Notes: generated by a model from the sequence alone, not told the origin. Positions 43,192-52,718 are shown, numbered from the stretch's first letter. The stretch is 52,975 nucleotides of DNA from JBGVMW01 sp045125095 (GCA_045125095.1 JBGVMW010000171.1:1-52975), one strand, 5' to 3'. Translations and numbers: made by a program.

Positions 43192-44367
43192 CTATTTATT
43201 TTTTATCATGCCGCTTTCTGCAATTGCTCGTACGGCTTCTTTTATCTCTTCCGCCGGGAGTACCAGTGCCATACGCACATATCCTTCCCCCAGACTGCCA
43301 AAACTGCTTCCCGGTGTACAGAGAACACCACTTTTCTTCGCAAGCTCTAATGCAAATTCAGCTGAATTCGTATGCCCCTCTGGTAACGGCAACCATACGA
43401 ACATCGAACCTTTGCTGTCTGGAACCTCCCAACCAATACTCCGCAGTCCACCGCACAGTGTTTTCATTCGTTCCTCATAGATTTCACACTGCTTTATAAT
43501 TGCGTCATCCGGTTCATTCAACGCGGCAATGGCCCCATACTGTACCGGTAAAAATGTTCCATAATCAATCTGGGAGCGAATGGTCTTCATCGCCTGAATC
43601 ATCTTTTCATTTCCTACAAGGAAGGAAACCCGACATCCTGTTAAATTATAAGATTTAGAGAGGGAATAAAATTCTACTCCCACATCCTTTGCTCCCGGTA
43701 TGGACAAAAAGGAAATTCCCTGCTTCCCATTATATACAATATCTGAATACGCATTATCATGTACAATGAAAATATTGTATTTTTTTGCAAATGCTACCAG
43801 TTCTTCATAAAAAGAACCCGGTGCCGTTGCACATACCGGATTCGCTGGGTAGGAAACTATCATGAATTTTGCTCGTTGCTTCACATCCTCTGGTATACTT
43901 TCTAAATCTGGCAGGTATTCCTTTTCCTTAAGCAACGGATATTCCACTACCTTAGCTCCTGCAAGAGCTGGTCCAATGGAAAATATCGGATAACCGGGAT
44001 TCGGCACAAGAACAATATCACCTGGATTACAAAGAGCCAGTCCAATATGTGTAATTCCCTCCTGCGAGCCGTAAACACTGGTCACTTCCTGTTCCTTTAA
44101 TTCCACACCATATCTTTTTTGAAATCGTCTGATTACTGCTTCAATCAGTTCCGGTAAATCTGCCAATGCATATTTATAATTCTCCGGCTTGCCGGCAGCC
44201 TGTACAACGGCTTCCATTGCCACCTTGGACGGTTCAAAGTCTGGTGTTCCAACGGACAGATTATATACCGTTTTTCCTTCCTCTATCATTTTATTTTTTA
44301 AGTCATTTAGTGTTGTGAAAATTCCTTCACCAAAGTCATCTAAACGACTGGCAAATCTGAATTCCAT
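43192..44367 (-). CDS. class I/II PLP-dependent aminotransferase
   Basis: 391 residues from the ATG at 44367 (MEFRFASRLDDFGEG). Fold-type I family: YNLSVGTPDFEPS, YGSQEGITHIGLALCNPGD, YPANPVCATA, HDNAYSDIVYNG, and the PLP lysine in FYSLSKSYNLTGCRVSF. Close in pattern to LL-diaminopimelate or alanine/aspartate-type aminotransferases (DapL-like). The exact substrate is uncertain; a DapL role would suit clostridial lysine synthesis. Confidence 0.85.
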   Translation of the reverse strand: MEFRFASRLDDFGEGIFTTLNDLKNKMIEEGKTVYNLSVGTPDFEPSKVAMEAVVQAAGKPENYKYALADLPELIEAVIRRFQKRYGVELKEQEVTSVYGSQEGITHIGLALCNPGDIVLVPNPGYPIFSIGPALAGAKVVEYPLLKEKEYLPDLESIPEDVKQRAKFMIVSYPANPVCATAPGSFYEELVAFAKKYNIFIVHDNAYSDIVYNGKQGISFLSIPGAKDVGVEFYSLSKSYNLTGCRVSFLVGNEKMIQAMKTIRSQIDYGTFLPVQYGAIAALNEPDDAIIKQCEIYEERMKTLCGGLRSIGWEVPDSKGSMFVWLPLPEGHTNSAEFALELAKKSGVLCTPGSSFGSLGEGYVRMALVLPAEEIKEAVRAIAESGMIKNK

Positions 44368-44418
44368 TCTCCACTGCTCCTCTCTGGCTACCGCTATATA
44401 GGTATTTTGCAATCACCT

Positions 44419-45009
44419 TTACAGTTTTATAAAGCTGTTATTTTCATAGTTGTATACGACAGGTGCTTCTGTCGTGTGTCCATCTTCACAATATGCTAAT
44501 ACAAAATCATTGAAAATGCAATAACTGTAATAACAATAATTGTCCTGATTCGACGAAATTTTTTTATCAGATAACTGAAATTGGATCTCTGTAAGTGGTC
44601 TCCTAAGCCCTTCTCCCGTGGTTTTTACAAAGCTTTCTTTTAATGTCCAGAAACGAAAAAAATCATACGGACTTTTTCCGCCTTTCGTAAAATAAGCCAG
44701 TTCTTCTTCCGAAAGCACCCGCCTTAAAATACTGTCTTTGTAAGGACGGATGCGCTCTATGTCCACACCTTGTTCCCAAGCACCTACTGAGACAGCAACC
44801 ATATCTTCACAATGGGAAATACTGATATGTATATCTGGTCGATTGCACAGATATGGTTTTCCATTTTCTTTTTTTTCAATCTTACACTCCTCATCGGTAA
44901 GATGATAGAACTTCTTCAAGGTTCGGTGTAGCAATTCATATGCTGCTTTATGCTGTCTTATGGACTTTTTTTCTGTTTCATCGCCTTGTATTCTGCTACA
45001 TACAATCAT
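44419..45009 (-). CDS. Sfp-type 4'-phosphopantetheinyl transferase
   Basis: 196 residues. Transfers phosphopantetheine from CoA to a carrier-protein serine. Motifs: HISISHCEDMVAVSVG, the magnesium site GVDIERIRPYK, and FFRFWTLKESFVKTTGEG. The Sfp type normally serves NRPS/PKS or other non-FAS carriers, but can replace AcpS. No carrier protein is in the window. Adjacent (14 nt) to the SGNH hydrolase gene, same strand. Confidence 0.88.
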   Translation of the reverse strand: MIVCSRIQGDETEKKSIRQHKAAYELLHRTLKKFYHLTDEECKIEKKENGKPYLCNRPDIHISISHCEDMVAVSVGAWEQGVDIERIRPYKDSILRRVLSEEELAYFTKGGKSPYDFFRFWTLKESFVKTTGEGLRRPLTEIQFQLSDKKISSNQDNYCYYSYCIFNDFVLAYCEDGHTTEAPVVYNYENNSFIKL

Positions 45010-45023
45010 GATTTTTCTCCACC

Positions 45024-45899
45024 TTACTCCCTGCTCTCTTCACGCTTTATCATTTCCACAATAAATTCCATCCATTTACCACAATACTTTTTATTCAAAT
45101 GAATGCCATCATCACTGGCCTCTTTCGGAAGCGTTCCGTTTGCATTTACAACTGCTGGTGAAGCATCAATGTAAGTCACACCGGTTTCCTTTGCAACCGC
45201 CTTTATATAGCCATTAAATTTTGCAATATTTTCATTATTATATATTTCATCGGTTCTTCCCTCTGTCATTGGGAAAATAGCCTGCACATAAATTTTCGCT
45301 TCCGGCTGTGCTTCTTTTACCTGATTAATCAGCTTGCGATATGCTTCCTTAAATGTAGATTCATATGGCCAACCTAATTCATTTAAGCCAAACATCATAA
45401 ATACTCGTTTACATTGTACCTTTTTTAATGCTTCTATCATTGTAATTTTTTTATCGCCCTCGCCAATCACCGGCTTTTCTCCCACCTTTGACAAGGAAAT
45501 GCCTCTTGAGGCAATCACCTCTGCTTCTGGTACTACATCATAATCTTCCAATCCTAACGTTCTGGAATCTCCAAAAAATACCGTATCGTGTAAACGGTAT
45601 TGACTACATTTTTCCGTTTCGGCAGCAGAAGATGTGGTTGCTGGTCTGTCCGCTATGGTTACTGTTTTTTTTGTTATCAGTGATTTTACCCCTTGCACGT
45701 CTCCTAGTGTGGTCTGCTTCCATTCTTCCGTCAGCCACCGGTCTGCACCTGCAGTCTCTGGTATTTTTTCCTGTGTCTGCGAATTCATAATACATGCAAT
45801 GACTACACCGGCTAACAGAAGAACTGCTCCACTGGTTATCATTATTTTTATATGTCTTTTCTTTACTAGCTTTCTCTCGCTCATTTTATTTATATCCAT
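45024..45899 (-). CDS. SGNH/GDSL-type hydrolase, membrane-anchored
   Basis: 291 residues with an N-terminal membrane anchor (about 20-38: IMITSGAVLLLAGVVIACIM) and an extracellular SGNH domain (about 100-285). FFGDSRTLGLEDY carries the nucleophile Ser, FMMFGLNELGWPYE the Asn, and DDGIHLNKKY the Asp-His pair. Such proteins deacetylate cell-wall polysaccharides or peptidoglycan. The pairing with a phosphopantetheinyl transferase is unexplained. Confidence 0.88.
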   Translation of the reverse strand: MDINKMSERKLVKKRHIKIMITSGAVLLLAGVVIACIMNSQTQEKIPETAGADRWLTEEWKQTTLGDVQGVKSLITKKTVTIADRPATTSSAAETEKCSQYRLHDTVFFGDSRTLGLEDYDVVPEAEVIASRGISLSKVGEKPVIGEGDKKITMIEALKKVQCKRVFMMFGLNELGWPYESTFKEAYRKLINQVKEAQPEAKIYVQAIFPMTEGRTDEIYNNENIAKFNGYIKAVAKETGVTYIDASPAVVNANGTLPKEASDDGIHLNKKYCGKWMEFIVEMIKREESRE

Positions 45900-46194
45900 T
45901 TCTATACTGTATTATGTTTATACCGATATAGATATCCTCCATTTGTAGAAAATAACATTTCACATTTTAATTTTGTCATAATCTGGCATGGCATTTTTAT
46001 AGAAAAGTGGCATTTTACGAAATACCAATCACTGATTATAGTACATATGGGTCTCTGTTACCATATTGTATTATATATGATATAAAAAAAAAATAACAGG
46101 GCAAAAATTAATTTTTTTACAACTATTTGTTCCGCTATAGTATGAAAAGTAACATATTGGTTGTTATGCCGCTTATGCGGTAAATGGAGGTTAT
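45900..46194. other. 295-bp divergent intergenic region
   Basis: Very A/T-rich; no gene seen. A plausible plus-strand promoter is TTTACA (46116-46121) with TAGTAT 16 bp on. The leader of the pyridoxal kinase gene contains a small hairpin, GCCGC-TTAT-GCGGT (46169-46182), 5 nt before its GGAGG. Confidence 0.45.
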
Positions 46195-47025
46195 ATGTCA
46201 CACAATCACCAGAAAAAAATTGCTGTTATTAATGATATTTCCGGTTTTGGTCGTTGCTCCGTTGCGGTAGCACTTCCAATTATTTCCCATATGCGGATTC
46301 AATGCTGTCCCATTCCAACTTCAATTTTTTCAAACCATACCGGATATGAGTCATTTTTCTTTGATGACTATACAGATAAAATGCAGGCATACATTGACAA
46401 CTGGAAGAAATTAGACCTTCGGTTTGAGGGAATTACTTCCGGTTTCTTAGGTTCTGTCAAGCAAATTAATATTGTTGAGAATTTTATTAAAGACTTTCGG
46501 GATGAACGAACGCAGGTTATCATTGATCCTGTCATGGGAGACGATGGAAAGCTCTATCCTACTTACACTGATGAAATGCGCACTGCCATGAAACGTTTAG
46601 TTTCCTATGCAGATATTCTGACTCCAAATGTGACAGAATGCTGTATTCTGACAGATACCGCATACAAACCGGATAATTGGCATTTAGATGATTTATACCA
46701 CATGGCTGACATTCTTAGCGACCATGGTGCTGAAAAGGTCGTTGTTTCCGGCATCTCTATGGGACAATTTATTGGAAATGTTGTGTATGAAAAACATGCT
46801 GAACCTATTGTGATTAAACGCAAGCGAATCGGTCAGGAGCGTTCCGGCACCGGAGATATTTTTTCTTCCATTATTGCCGCAGACTGTGTCAATGGAGTAG
46901 ATTTTGCTACATCTGTACGAAAAGCTACTGGTTTTATCCAAAAATGTATTGCTGTTACAGAAACTCTTGACATACCTAAGACTGATGGTGTATGTTTTGA
47001 GGAGCTATTACACGAATTAAAATAG
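46195..47025 (+). CDS. pdxY: pyridoxal/pyridoxamine kinase
   Basis: 276 residues of the ribokinase-like PdxK/PdxY family; phosphorylates pyridoxal in the PLP salvage pathway. Motifs: IAVINDISGFGRCSVAVALP (substrate site), SNHTGYESFFFDD, DPVMGDDGKLY, TPNVTECCILTD and SGTGDIFSSIIAADCV (catalytic Asp, anion hole). GGAGG is 6 nt before the ATG. Followed 16 nt later by the radical SAM gene. Confidence 0.9.
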   Translation: MSHNHQKKIAVINDISGFGRCSVAVALPIISHMRIQCCPIPTSIFSNHTGYESFFFDDYTDKMQAYIDNWKKLDLRFEGITSGFLGSVKQINIVENFIKDFRDERTQVIIDPVMGDDGKLYPTYTDEMRTAMKRLVSYADILTPNVTECCILTDTAYKPDNWHLDDLYHMADILSDHGAEKVVVSGISMGQFIGNVVYEKHAEPIVIKRKRIGQERSGTGDIFSSIIAADCVNGVDFATSVRKATGFIQKCIAVTETLDIPKTDGVCFEELLHELK

Positions 47026-47041
47026 AAAGAAGGCTTTTATT

Positions 47042-47647
47042 ATGATGACAATTTTATATAAAGTATACAACAATCTATATGTGAATCTCACCAATCGCTG
47101 TACCTGCAACTGTACTTTTTGTCTTCGTCAGACAAGAGATGAGATGAATCACTCCGGTTCTCTCTGGTTAGAGCATGAACCTACTGTGGAAGAAATTAAA
47201 CAAGCATTTGCTCAAAAAGACATGTCCGAATATGAAGAAGTAGTTTTCTGCGGTTTTGGTGAGCCTACTATGCGTTTAGAAGATCTGTTAGCGTTAGCTG
47301 CATGGGTGAAAGAAACGTATCAGATGCCTACTCGTGTAAATACAAATGGACTTGCGAATCTGTATTTTAACAGAGATGTTACCCCTGAGTTTGAGGGAAA
47401 AATTGACACGGTTTCTATTAGTTTGAATACGCCAAATGCTGACCGTTACCATGAATTAACGCAGAATATTTTTGGTGACAGGGCGTTTGATGGCATGTTG
47501 GATTTCGCAGATAAGATTAAGGCGTATGTTCCACATGTAGTAATGACTACGGTAGAGACTACGCTGACAAAGGAAGAAGAAGCAGAATGCCAGGCGATTT
47601 GTGACAGACTTGGAGTTACTTATCGAATTCGAGCTTGGGAAAATTAG
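47042..47647 (+). CDS. TatD family-associated radical SAM protein
   Basis: 201 residues. N-terminal YNNLYVNLTNRCTCNCTFCL contains the CxxxCxxC iron-sulfur motif; CGFGEPTMRLEDL and RVNTNGLANLYF follow. It matches the small radical SAM family usually found beside tatD deoxyribonuclease genes (TIGR04038 type, from memory). No tatD is adjacent here; the gene is coupled to pyridoxal kinase instead. The substrate is unknown. Confidence 0.8.
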   Translation: MMTILYKVYNNLYVNLTNRCTCNCTFCLRQTRDEMNHSGSLWLEHEPTVEEIKQAFAQKDMSEYEEVVFCGFGEPTMRLEDLLALAAWVKETYQMPTRVNTNGLANLYFNRDVTPEFEGKIDTVSISLNTPNADRYHELTQNIFGDRAFDGMLDFADKIKAYVPHVVMTTVETTLTKEEEAECQAICDRLGVTYRIRAWEN

Positions 47648-47690
47648 TTTCTGCCATTTTTGATTGTGTGTAATTTAACATGTACTTTGA

Positions 47691-47738
47691 CAGTTCAGTG
47701 TCTTGCAGTTTTAGATGCTGGGCTGTTTTTCTTTTTTT
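47691..47738 (+). terminator. terminator of the pdxY-radical SAM operon
   Basis: CAGTTCAG (47691-47698) pairs with CTGGGCTG (47718-47725) through two G-U pairs, followed by TTTTTCTTTTTTT. Confidence 0.7.
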
Positions 47739-47800
47739 CAACATGATGTTGAATTACATATTCCGGCTGTATAGAAATACACACGGGAATGCAATGCTCC

Positions 47801-48376
47801 TCATAGAGGTATGCGTTCCACCATCTCCTTGAGGATTCTGCGCCGCTCCGTCTCATTTTCTACATTCCGTTTCACTTCCTCGCGCATATCACCTAACTTT
47901 TGAAGCTGTTCTTCCATATCCTTTGGCAGCATCTGCTCCATGCGTTTTCGCAATCGGACTGACAGTTCCGGACTTTTTCCACCGGTCGTAATGCCTATTG
48001 ATAAGTCTCCTCTCTGTATTGTTGCCGGAAAAATAAAGTCACCGGATTCCCCATTTTCCTGTATGCTGTTGTTACTAAGCAGACCTAATTCTGTGGTATC
48101 CGTGATTATCTTTTGATTGATTTCTAACTCATTCGTAGCCGCAATCACAAGAAAGACCCCTTGCAAATCACTAGTTTCATACTGCTTTTTTAATATTGTT
48201 ACATTTTCATAAATATGCTGCAATTGGTAAATTTCTGCTTCTATCTCGGGCGCAATTACCGTTACACTGGCACCATAAGATAATAATTTTGCAGCCTTTC
48301 GGTGCGCTACTTTTCCACCACCAATGACTGTACATGGTTTTTTCTCTAAATTTATAAATATTGGAAAATATGACAT
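47801..48376 (-). CDS. precorrin-2 dehydrogenase/sirohydrochlorin ferrochelatase (CysG N-terminal/Met8 type)
   Basis: 191 residues, the NAD-dependent bifunctional module of siroheme synthesis. Motifs: CTVIGGGKVAHRKAAKLL, GASVTVIAPEI, VFLVIAATNELEINQKI, DFIFPATIQRGDLSIGITT and GKSPELSVRLRKRMEQML. It is not fused to a methyltransferase domain. No hem/cob genes are adjacent. Confidence 0.9.
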   Translation of the reverse strand: MSYFPIFINLEKKPCTVIGGGKVAHRKAAKLLSYGASVTVIAPEIEAEIYQLQHIYENVTILKKQYETSDLQGVFLVIAATNELEINQKIITDTTELGLLSNNSIQENGESGDFIFPATIQRGDLSIGITTGGKSPELSVRLRKRMEQMLPKDMEEQLQKLGDMREEVKRNVENETERRRILKEMVERIPL

Positions 48377-48416
48377 GTTTACCTCTCATTCTGGCACTTA
48401 GCAACTTTTACATTCT

Positions 48417-48947
48417 CTAGGAATTGTTTTCATCACCTGCGACCACAAAACGCCACAAAATATCCCGATATTCCGGGGTGGCATAATCGATTCCAATCCG
48501 CTTTGTTTTCTCATAGGATGGACAATATCCATCATCCTCAATCCACAATTCTTCCGAATCAATCATGTTAATTCCATTCAAATCTCTGTCAATCTGCATT
48601 GCTTTTGTCAATTTACCAGGCCCATTATATCCTTCTACTCCTCGGATAAGAACCGCCTGCGGAAATCCTTCTTCACCCGTAACTACATTAAAAAGATTAT
48701 GAATGCCATAACACAAATACACATAGGCATGACCACCCTCTTTATACAAGGTTTTCGTACGCTCTGTCTTTCCCTTGTGTGCATGGCAGGCTGTATCATC
48801 CTCACTATAATAGCATTCCGTCTCTGTAATCCGATAGCGAAAAATGGTATCACCTGCTTTTCTGCATAATAGTTTTCCTAATAATAAGGGTGCTAGTCGG
48901 GTTGCCGGTTGCATATAAAAGTCCTTCTGTAATCGTACGGCTTTCAA
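48417..48947 (-). CDS. DNA-3-methyladenine glycosylase (AAG/MPG family)
   Basis: Base excision repair enzyme removing alkylated purines. About 176 residues from a TTG at 48947 (MKAVRLQKDFYMQPA), chosen for AGGAGGAG about 8 nt upstream. A frame extension to 49031 (ATG) has a basic, unconserved sequence. Motifs: TRLAPLLLGKLLCRK, RITETECYYSEDDTACHAHKG, HAYVYLCYGIHNLFNVVTG (active-site region) and LIRGVEGYNGPGKLTKAM. Confidence 0.9.
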   Translation of the reverse strand: MKAVRLQKDFYMQPATRLAPLLLGKLLCRKAGDTIFRYRITETECYYSEDDTACHAHKGKTERTKTLYKEGGHAYVYLCYGIHNLFNVVTGEEGFPQAVLIRGVEGYNGPGKLTKAMQIDRDLNGINMIDSEELWIEDDGYCPSYEKTKRIGIDYATPEYRDILWRFVVAGDENNS

Positions 48948-49190
48948 TGTGTACACTCCTCCTATCTGTTGATTATTTTGTATTGAATATTTTCTTTTGA
49001 CTATGTTATCATATCTTTTTTCTATAATCAATGCATGATACTTTTACCTTATCCGTTTCATATTCACCTATTTTTTCTCCTGCGCTGCATATATTGTCAC
49101 TCTGCAAGGCAGAAGAAGGAAGCGTAGCGATGGCCAGGTAGACTGACAACATCACCGAAGATAGCAGGATAGGCAGTACAGTTAGGTTAC

Positions 49191-50561
49191 TTATTCTTCC
49201 ATAACCTGCTTTAGTACATGATTTTTCTTCCATTTACCTTTTTTATAGAAAATATAAGAAAAGAGATAGTTTGCTCCCCACCCTAATGGAATTGCCATCC
49301 ATACTGCCTGTACACCGATTACATTTGCCAACGCATGAGCTGCTACTACACGAATTGATAAGTTTACCAAGTTGGAGATTGTAAAAAAAACAACATCTCC
49401 AGACCCACGTAACACACCATCTGTAGTAGCCTTTAAGCCAATTAATGCAAAGAAAAATGCGATGAATGAAAGATAGGCTGTTCCTGTTTCATATGCTACT
49501 TTTCTACTATCTTCTCCTAGGAAGCATTGTATCAACCATGTATGACTGCTCATAAGTATTACACAAATGGTACTTGCAATTATAAAAATAATTTTATAAG
49601 TCGCACGATATCCCTGCTGCACACGTTCTATCTTGTTGGCACCAAGATTTTGAGCGGTAAAGGTCGACATTGCATTCCCCACTGCAATCATAGGCACCAC
49701 ACAAATGCTTTCCACTCTGGATGCTGCAGAATAGCCTGCTAACACAGAGGAACCAAAACCATTAACTACCGATTGTACCAGTAACATACCGATAGAAACA
49801 ATAGACTGTTGCAACATAGAAGGGATGGCAAGTTTTATCATCTGTGGCAGAAGGTATGGGGCAAAAATTGTTTGCTGTTCTCCCTCTTCTCCATACTGAT
49901 GCAGCTTTTTCATAAGCAAAATAAAAGAAAGTACGGCAGAAATACCCTGTGCAATTAGAGTTGCCCAAGCTACGCCTGCCACACCGGCTTTCAATACTTT
50001 CACTGCAAGCAAATCCAACACTATATTCAAAATGGAGGAAAAAATCAAAAAGTACAATGGTTTTTTAGAATCTCCTAATGCATTGTACATTGCAGACAAT
50101 ACATTGTACATAAACAAAAATGGTAACCCGCAGAAATAAATATTTAGATATACCGATGCGTCTTCCATTATATTCTTCGGCGTGCCAAGCATTGTCAAAA
50201 TATCATGATGAAAAATCAAACCAAACACTGCCAGTAATATACTGATACATAAGAAGGAAAGTAATGCCGTTGTAATTGACGTTTTCATTTCCCGATATCT
50301 TTTTGCACCAAGATACTGTGCTGTCAATATAGAGGCTCCTATGCCACCACCAATTGATATCATGATAAATACTGTCGTCAATGAATAGGATGCGCCTACT
50401 GCTGCCAATTGATCCTCTCCTACATACCTGCCCACAATCATAGAATCTGCCATATTATAAAATTGCTGAAATAAATTTCCTAATATCATAGGCAGTGCAA
50501 ACAAAAGCAAAGCTCTTGACGGTTTTTCTGTAATTAAATTCACTTTATTTTTACGTTCCAT
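49191..50561 (-). CDS. MATE family efflux transporter
   Basis: 456 residues with twelve membrane helices. N-lobe: FALPMILGNLFQQFYNMADSM, VGRYVGEDQLAAVGASY. C-lobe: IPSMLQQSIVSIGMLLVQ, GYSAASRVES, FTAQNLGANKIERVQQGY. Cation-driven export of drugs or metabolites. The ATG at 50561 lacks a strong ribosome binding site (GGAGAAATTACAG). An overlapping frame at 49009-49233 in its 3' end is not regarded as a gene. Confidence 0.92.
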   Translation of the reverse strand: MERKNKVNLITEKPSRALLLFALPMILGNLFQQFYNMADSMIVGRYVGEDQLAAVGASYSLTTVFIMISIGGGIGASILTAQYLGAKRYREMKTSITTALLSFLCISILLAVFGLIFHHDILTMLGTPKNIMEDASVYLNIYFCGLPFLFMYNVLSAMYNALGDSKKPLYFLIFSSILNIVLDLLAVKVLKAGVAGVAWATLIAQGISAVLSFILLMKKLHQYGEEGEQQTIFAPYLLPQMIKLAIPSMLQQSIVSIGMLLVQSVVNGFGSSVLAGYSAASRVESICVVPMIAVGNAMSTFTAQNLGANKIERVQQGYRATYKIIFIIASTICVILMSSHTWLIQCFLGEDSRKVAYETGTAYLSFIAFFFALIGLKATTDGVLRGSGDVVFFTISNLVNLSIRVVAAHALANVIGVQAVWMAIPLGWGANYLFSYIFYKKGKWKKNHVLKQVMEE

Positions 50562-50744
50562 CTGTAATTTCTCCGTTTTTTTCTTATAGTATCTCCAAAA
50601 TATTCAATTTTATAACGTAACTATTCATTCCATAGATTCCTATTTTAGCTCGTATTCAGCCAGCCAATATGCTTACACACTTTGTCGCTCCGAATTTGGC
50701 ACGCAATGCACCTTCTTTTCAAATTCGTGCGCATCATTTTTTTA

Positions 50745-50803
50745 TATACTAGGAAATTTCATACATTACATCATACAACGAACTGTTGCAATTTCCTAGT
50801 ATA
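50745..50803. repeat. palindromic repeat with TAGGAAATT...AATTTCCTA ends
   Basis: Perfect 14-bp inverted ends (TATACTAGGAAATT and its complement) bracket a 49-bp core, TAGG at 50750 to CCTA at 50798. The core is homologous to the repeat at 26820-26862. A flanking A7/T7 extends the symmetry. Confidence 0.6.
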
Positions 50804-50806
50804 AAA

Positions 50807-50852
50807 AAATGCCCTCCCACACAAACCAGGATTTGCATTGGGAAGGACATTT
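50807..50852 (-). terminator. etfA terminator
   Basis: AAATGCCCTCCCA and TGGGAAGGACATTT pair with one bulge and one G-U pair. On the minus strand a T7 run follows (50803-50809). Confidence 0.8.
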
Positions 50853-50869
50853 ATCATTTCATTATGAAA

Positions 50870-51907
50870 TTATTTTGCAGCCATTTCAGCCTTTAAAGCT
50901 TCTGTTAAAGCTGGAACAATCTTGTTTAAGTCACCAACTAAACCGTAGTCAGCTACATCAAAGATTGGAGCATCTTCATCTTTGTTGATAGCAACAATGA
51001 TATCAGATTCTTCCATACCAGCTACGTGCTGGATAGCACCTGAAATACCGATTGCAAAGTAAAGGTTAGGACGAACTGTCTTACCTGTCTGACCTACCTG
51101 TCTGTCAACTGGTAACCAGCCAGCATCTGTTACTGCACGAGAGCAGCTTACAGTACCACCAAATACTTCTGCTAAATCCTCTAATAACTTAAAGTTTTCT
51201 TTACTTCCAACACCACGACCACCAGATACTAATACCTTAGCATCCATGATATCTACTGTATCAGTTACAGACTTCACGATTTCCATGATTTCTACATACT
51301 TGTTGTCTGGAGTAAATCCTGGGTTGAATTCGATAACTTCTGCCTTAGCACCCTTGATTGGGTCAATCTTCTGCATAACACCTGCACGAACAGTAGCCAT
51401 CTGAGGACGGTTATCCGGGCAAGCGATTGTAGCGATTGTATTACCACCGAAAGCCGGACGAGTCATTAATAACTGGTTGTGCTTCTGGTTTGGTACTGGG
51501 TTGATTGGGAAATCACCAATCTCAAGAACTGTACAGTCAGCTGTAAGACCTGTAGCAACTCTTGCAGATACACGAGGACCTAAGTCACGTCCGATTGCAG
51601 TAGCACCTACTAATACGATTTCCGGTTTAAATTCGTTGATTACAGATGCAAGAGCATGTGTATAAGGCTCTGTTCTGTATTCCTTTAATTCTGGATCGTC
51701 AACAACGATAACTTTGTCAGCACCGTACTCAGCTAATTCGTCAACAAGACCTTTGATGCCGGAACCTACAAGTACTGCTGTAACTTCTGTATTTAAATCT
51801 TTTGCAAGATCCTTTGCCTTACCAAGTAATTCTAAAGCAACACCGCTTATCTGATTGTCTACCTGCTGTGCAAAGACATATACGCCCTTATATTCTTCTA
51901 AATTCAT
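50870..51907 (-). CDS. etfA: electron transfer flavoprotein alpha subunit
   Basis: About 345 residues; ATG at 51907 or GTG a few codons earlier. Accepts electrons together with EtfB from butyryl-CoA dehydrogenase. N-terminal ETF domain (VYVFAQQVDNQISGVALELLG) and the C-terminal FAD-binding part (SGGRGVGSKENFKLLEDLA, DAGWLPVDRQVGQTGKTV, YFAIGISGAIQHVAGM). The order bcd-etfB-etfA is that of the electron-bifurcating butyryl-CoA dehydrogenase complex of butyrate producers. Confidence 0.95.
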   Translation of the reverse strand: MNLEEYKGVYVFAQQVDNQISGVALELLGKAKDLAKDLNTEVTAVLVGSGIKGLVDELAEYGADKVIVVDDPELKEYRTEPYTHALASVINEFKPEIVLVGATAIGRDLGPRVSARVATGLTADCTVLEIGDFPINPVPNQKHNQLLMTRPAFGGNTIATIACPDNRPQMATVRAGVMQKIDPIKGAKAEVIEFNPGFTPDNKYVEIMEIVKSVTDTVDIMDAKVLVSGGRGVGSKENFKLLEDLAEVFGGTVSCSRAVTDAGWLPVDRQVGQTGKTVRPNLYFAIGISGAIQHVAGMEESDIIVAINKDEDAPIFDVADYGLVGDLNKIVPALTEALKAEMAAK

Positions 51908-51935
51908 TCTGTTCACCACTTTTCCTTAAATCTAA

Positions 51936-52718
51936 TTAAATTACGTGCTTCTCTTTGAATTTTCCAACAAGATATTCAACTGCTTCTGTAGGATCAAGAG
52001 TAACCTTTTCACCAGCACCCTTTCTTACCTTATCAGATGCTTTTGCAATCTTTGTAGGAGAACCCTTTAATCCTAAGTTTGCATCATCTACATCCTTAAG
52101 ATCTGCTCTACCCCATACAGTGATCTCTGCATCATATGCATCAAAGATTCCACCTGGAGTCATGTAACGAGGCTCATTTAATTCAGCAAGAGCAGTAACT
52201 AAGCAAGGCATCTGTGCCTTAACTACATGATATCTGTCTTCATACTGACGCTGTACGATTACGGAATCACCTTCCACCTTGATATCCTGTGCATAAGAGA
52301 TTACAGGAATGTTTAAGTGTTCAGAAATCTGAGGACCAACCTGAGCTGTATCACCATCGATAGCCTGACGACCTGTGATGATTAAATCATACTCTAAGTT
52401 TCTGATAGCACCTGCAAGTGTTGTAGATGTAGCCCAAGTATCAGCACCACCTAAAACTCTGTCTGTTACAAGAACACCCTTGTCAGCTCCCATAGCGATA
52501 GCTTCACGAAGAACTTCTTCAGCCTTTGGAAGACCCATTGTAACTACAGTTACTTCTGCACCATATTCATCTTTTAATCTAAGTGCTGCTTCCAAACCTG
52601 CTTTATCATCAGGATTCATAATGGCAAGCATAGCACCTCTGTCCAAAGTACCATCCGGATTGAATTTAACTCCACCTTTAGTATCTGGAACCTGCTTTAC
52701 ACATACTACTATTTTCAC
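51936..52718 (-). CDS. etfB: electron transfer flavoprotein beta subunit
   Basis: About 260 residues from a GTG at 52718 (MKIVVCVKQVPDTKG) with AAGGAG 10 nt upstream; a longer frame reaches 52739. Family motifs: VCVKQVPDT, MNPDDKAGLEAALRL, VTVVTMGLPKAEEVL, and the signature ITGRQAIDGDTAQVGPQ. In clostridial complexes EtfB carries the bifurcating FAD. It lies 28 nt before etfA and 51 nt after bcd. Confidence 0.95.
   Translation of the reverse strand: MKIVVCVKQVPDTKGGVKFNPDGTLDRGAMLAIMNPDDKAGLEAALRLKDEYGAEVTVVTMGLPKAEEVLREAIAMGADKGVLVTDRVLGGADTWATSTTLAGAIRNLEYDLIITGRQAIDGDTAQVGPQISEHLNIPVISYAQDIKVEGDSVIVQRQYEDRYHVVKAQMPCLVTALAELNEPRYMTPGGIFDAYDAEITVWGRADLKDVDDANLGLKGSPTKIAKASDKVRKGAGEKVTLDPTEAVEYLVGKFKEKHVI

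Larger units (their letters stand above)
50562..50869. other. 308-bp intergenic region between the MATE gene and etfA
   Basis: It contains the etfA terminator (50807-50852) and the palindromic repeat (50745-50803). The remaining 50562-50740 is A/T-rich with no gene visible; CGAATTTG and CAAATTCG (50694-50727 region) form a weak inverted repeat. Confidence 0.6.

Noticed and set aside
49009..49233. 74-codon minus-strand frame between the MATE gene and the glycosylase gene
   Set aside because: It begins inside the MATE gene in another frame, lacks a ribosome binding site and shows no family pattern.
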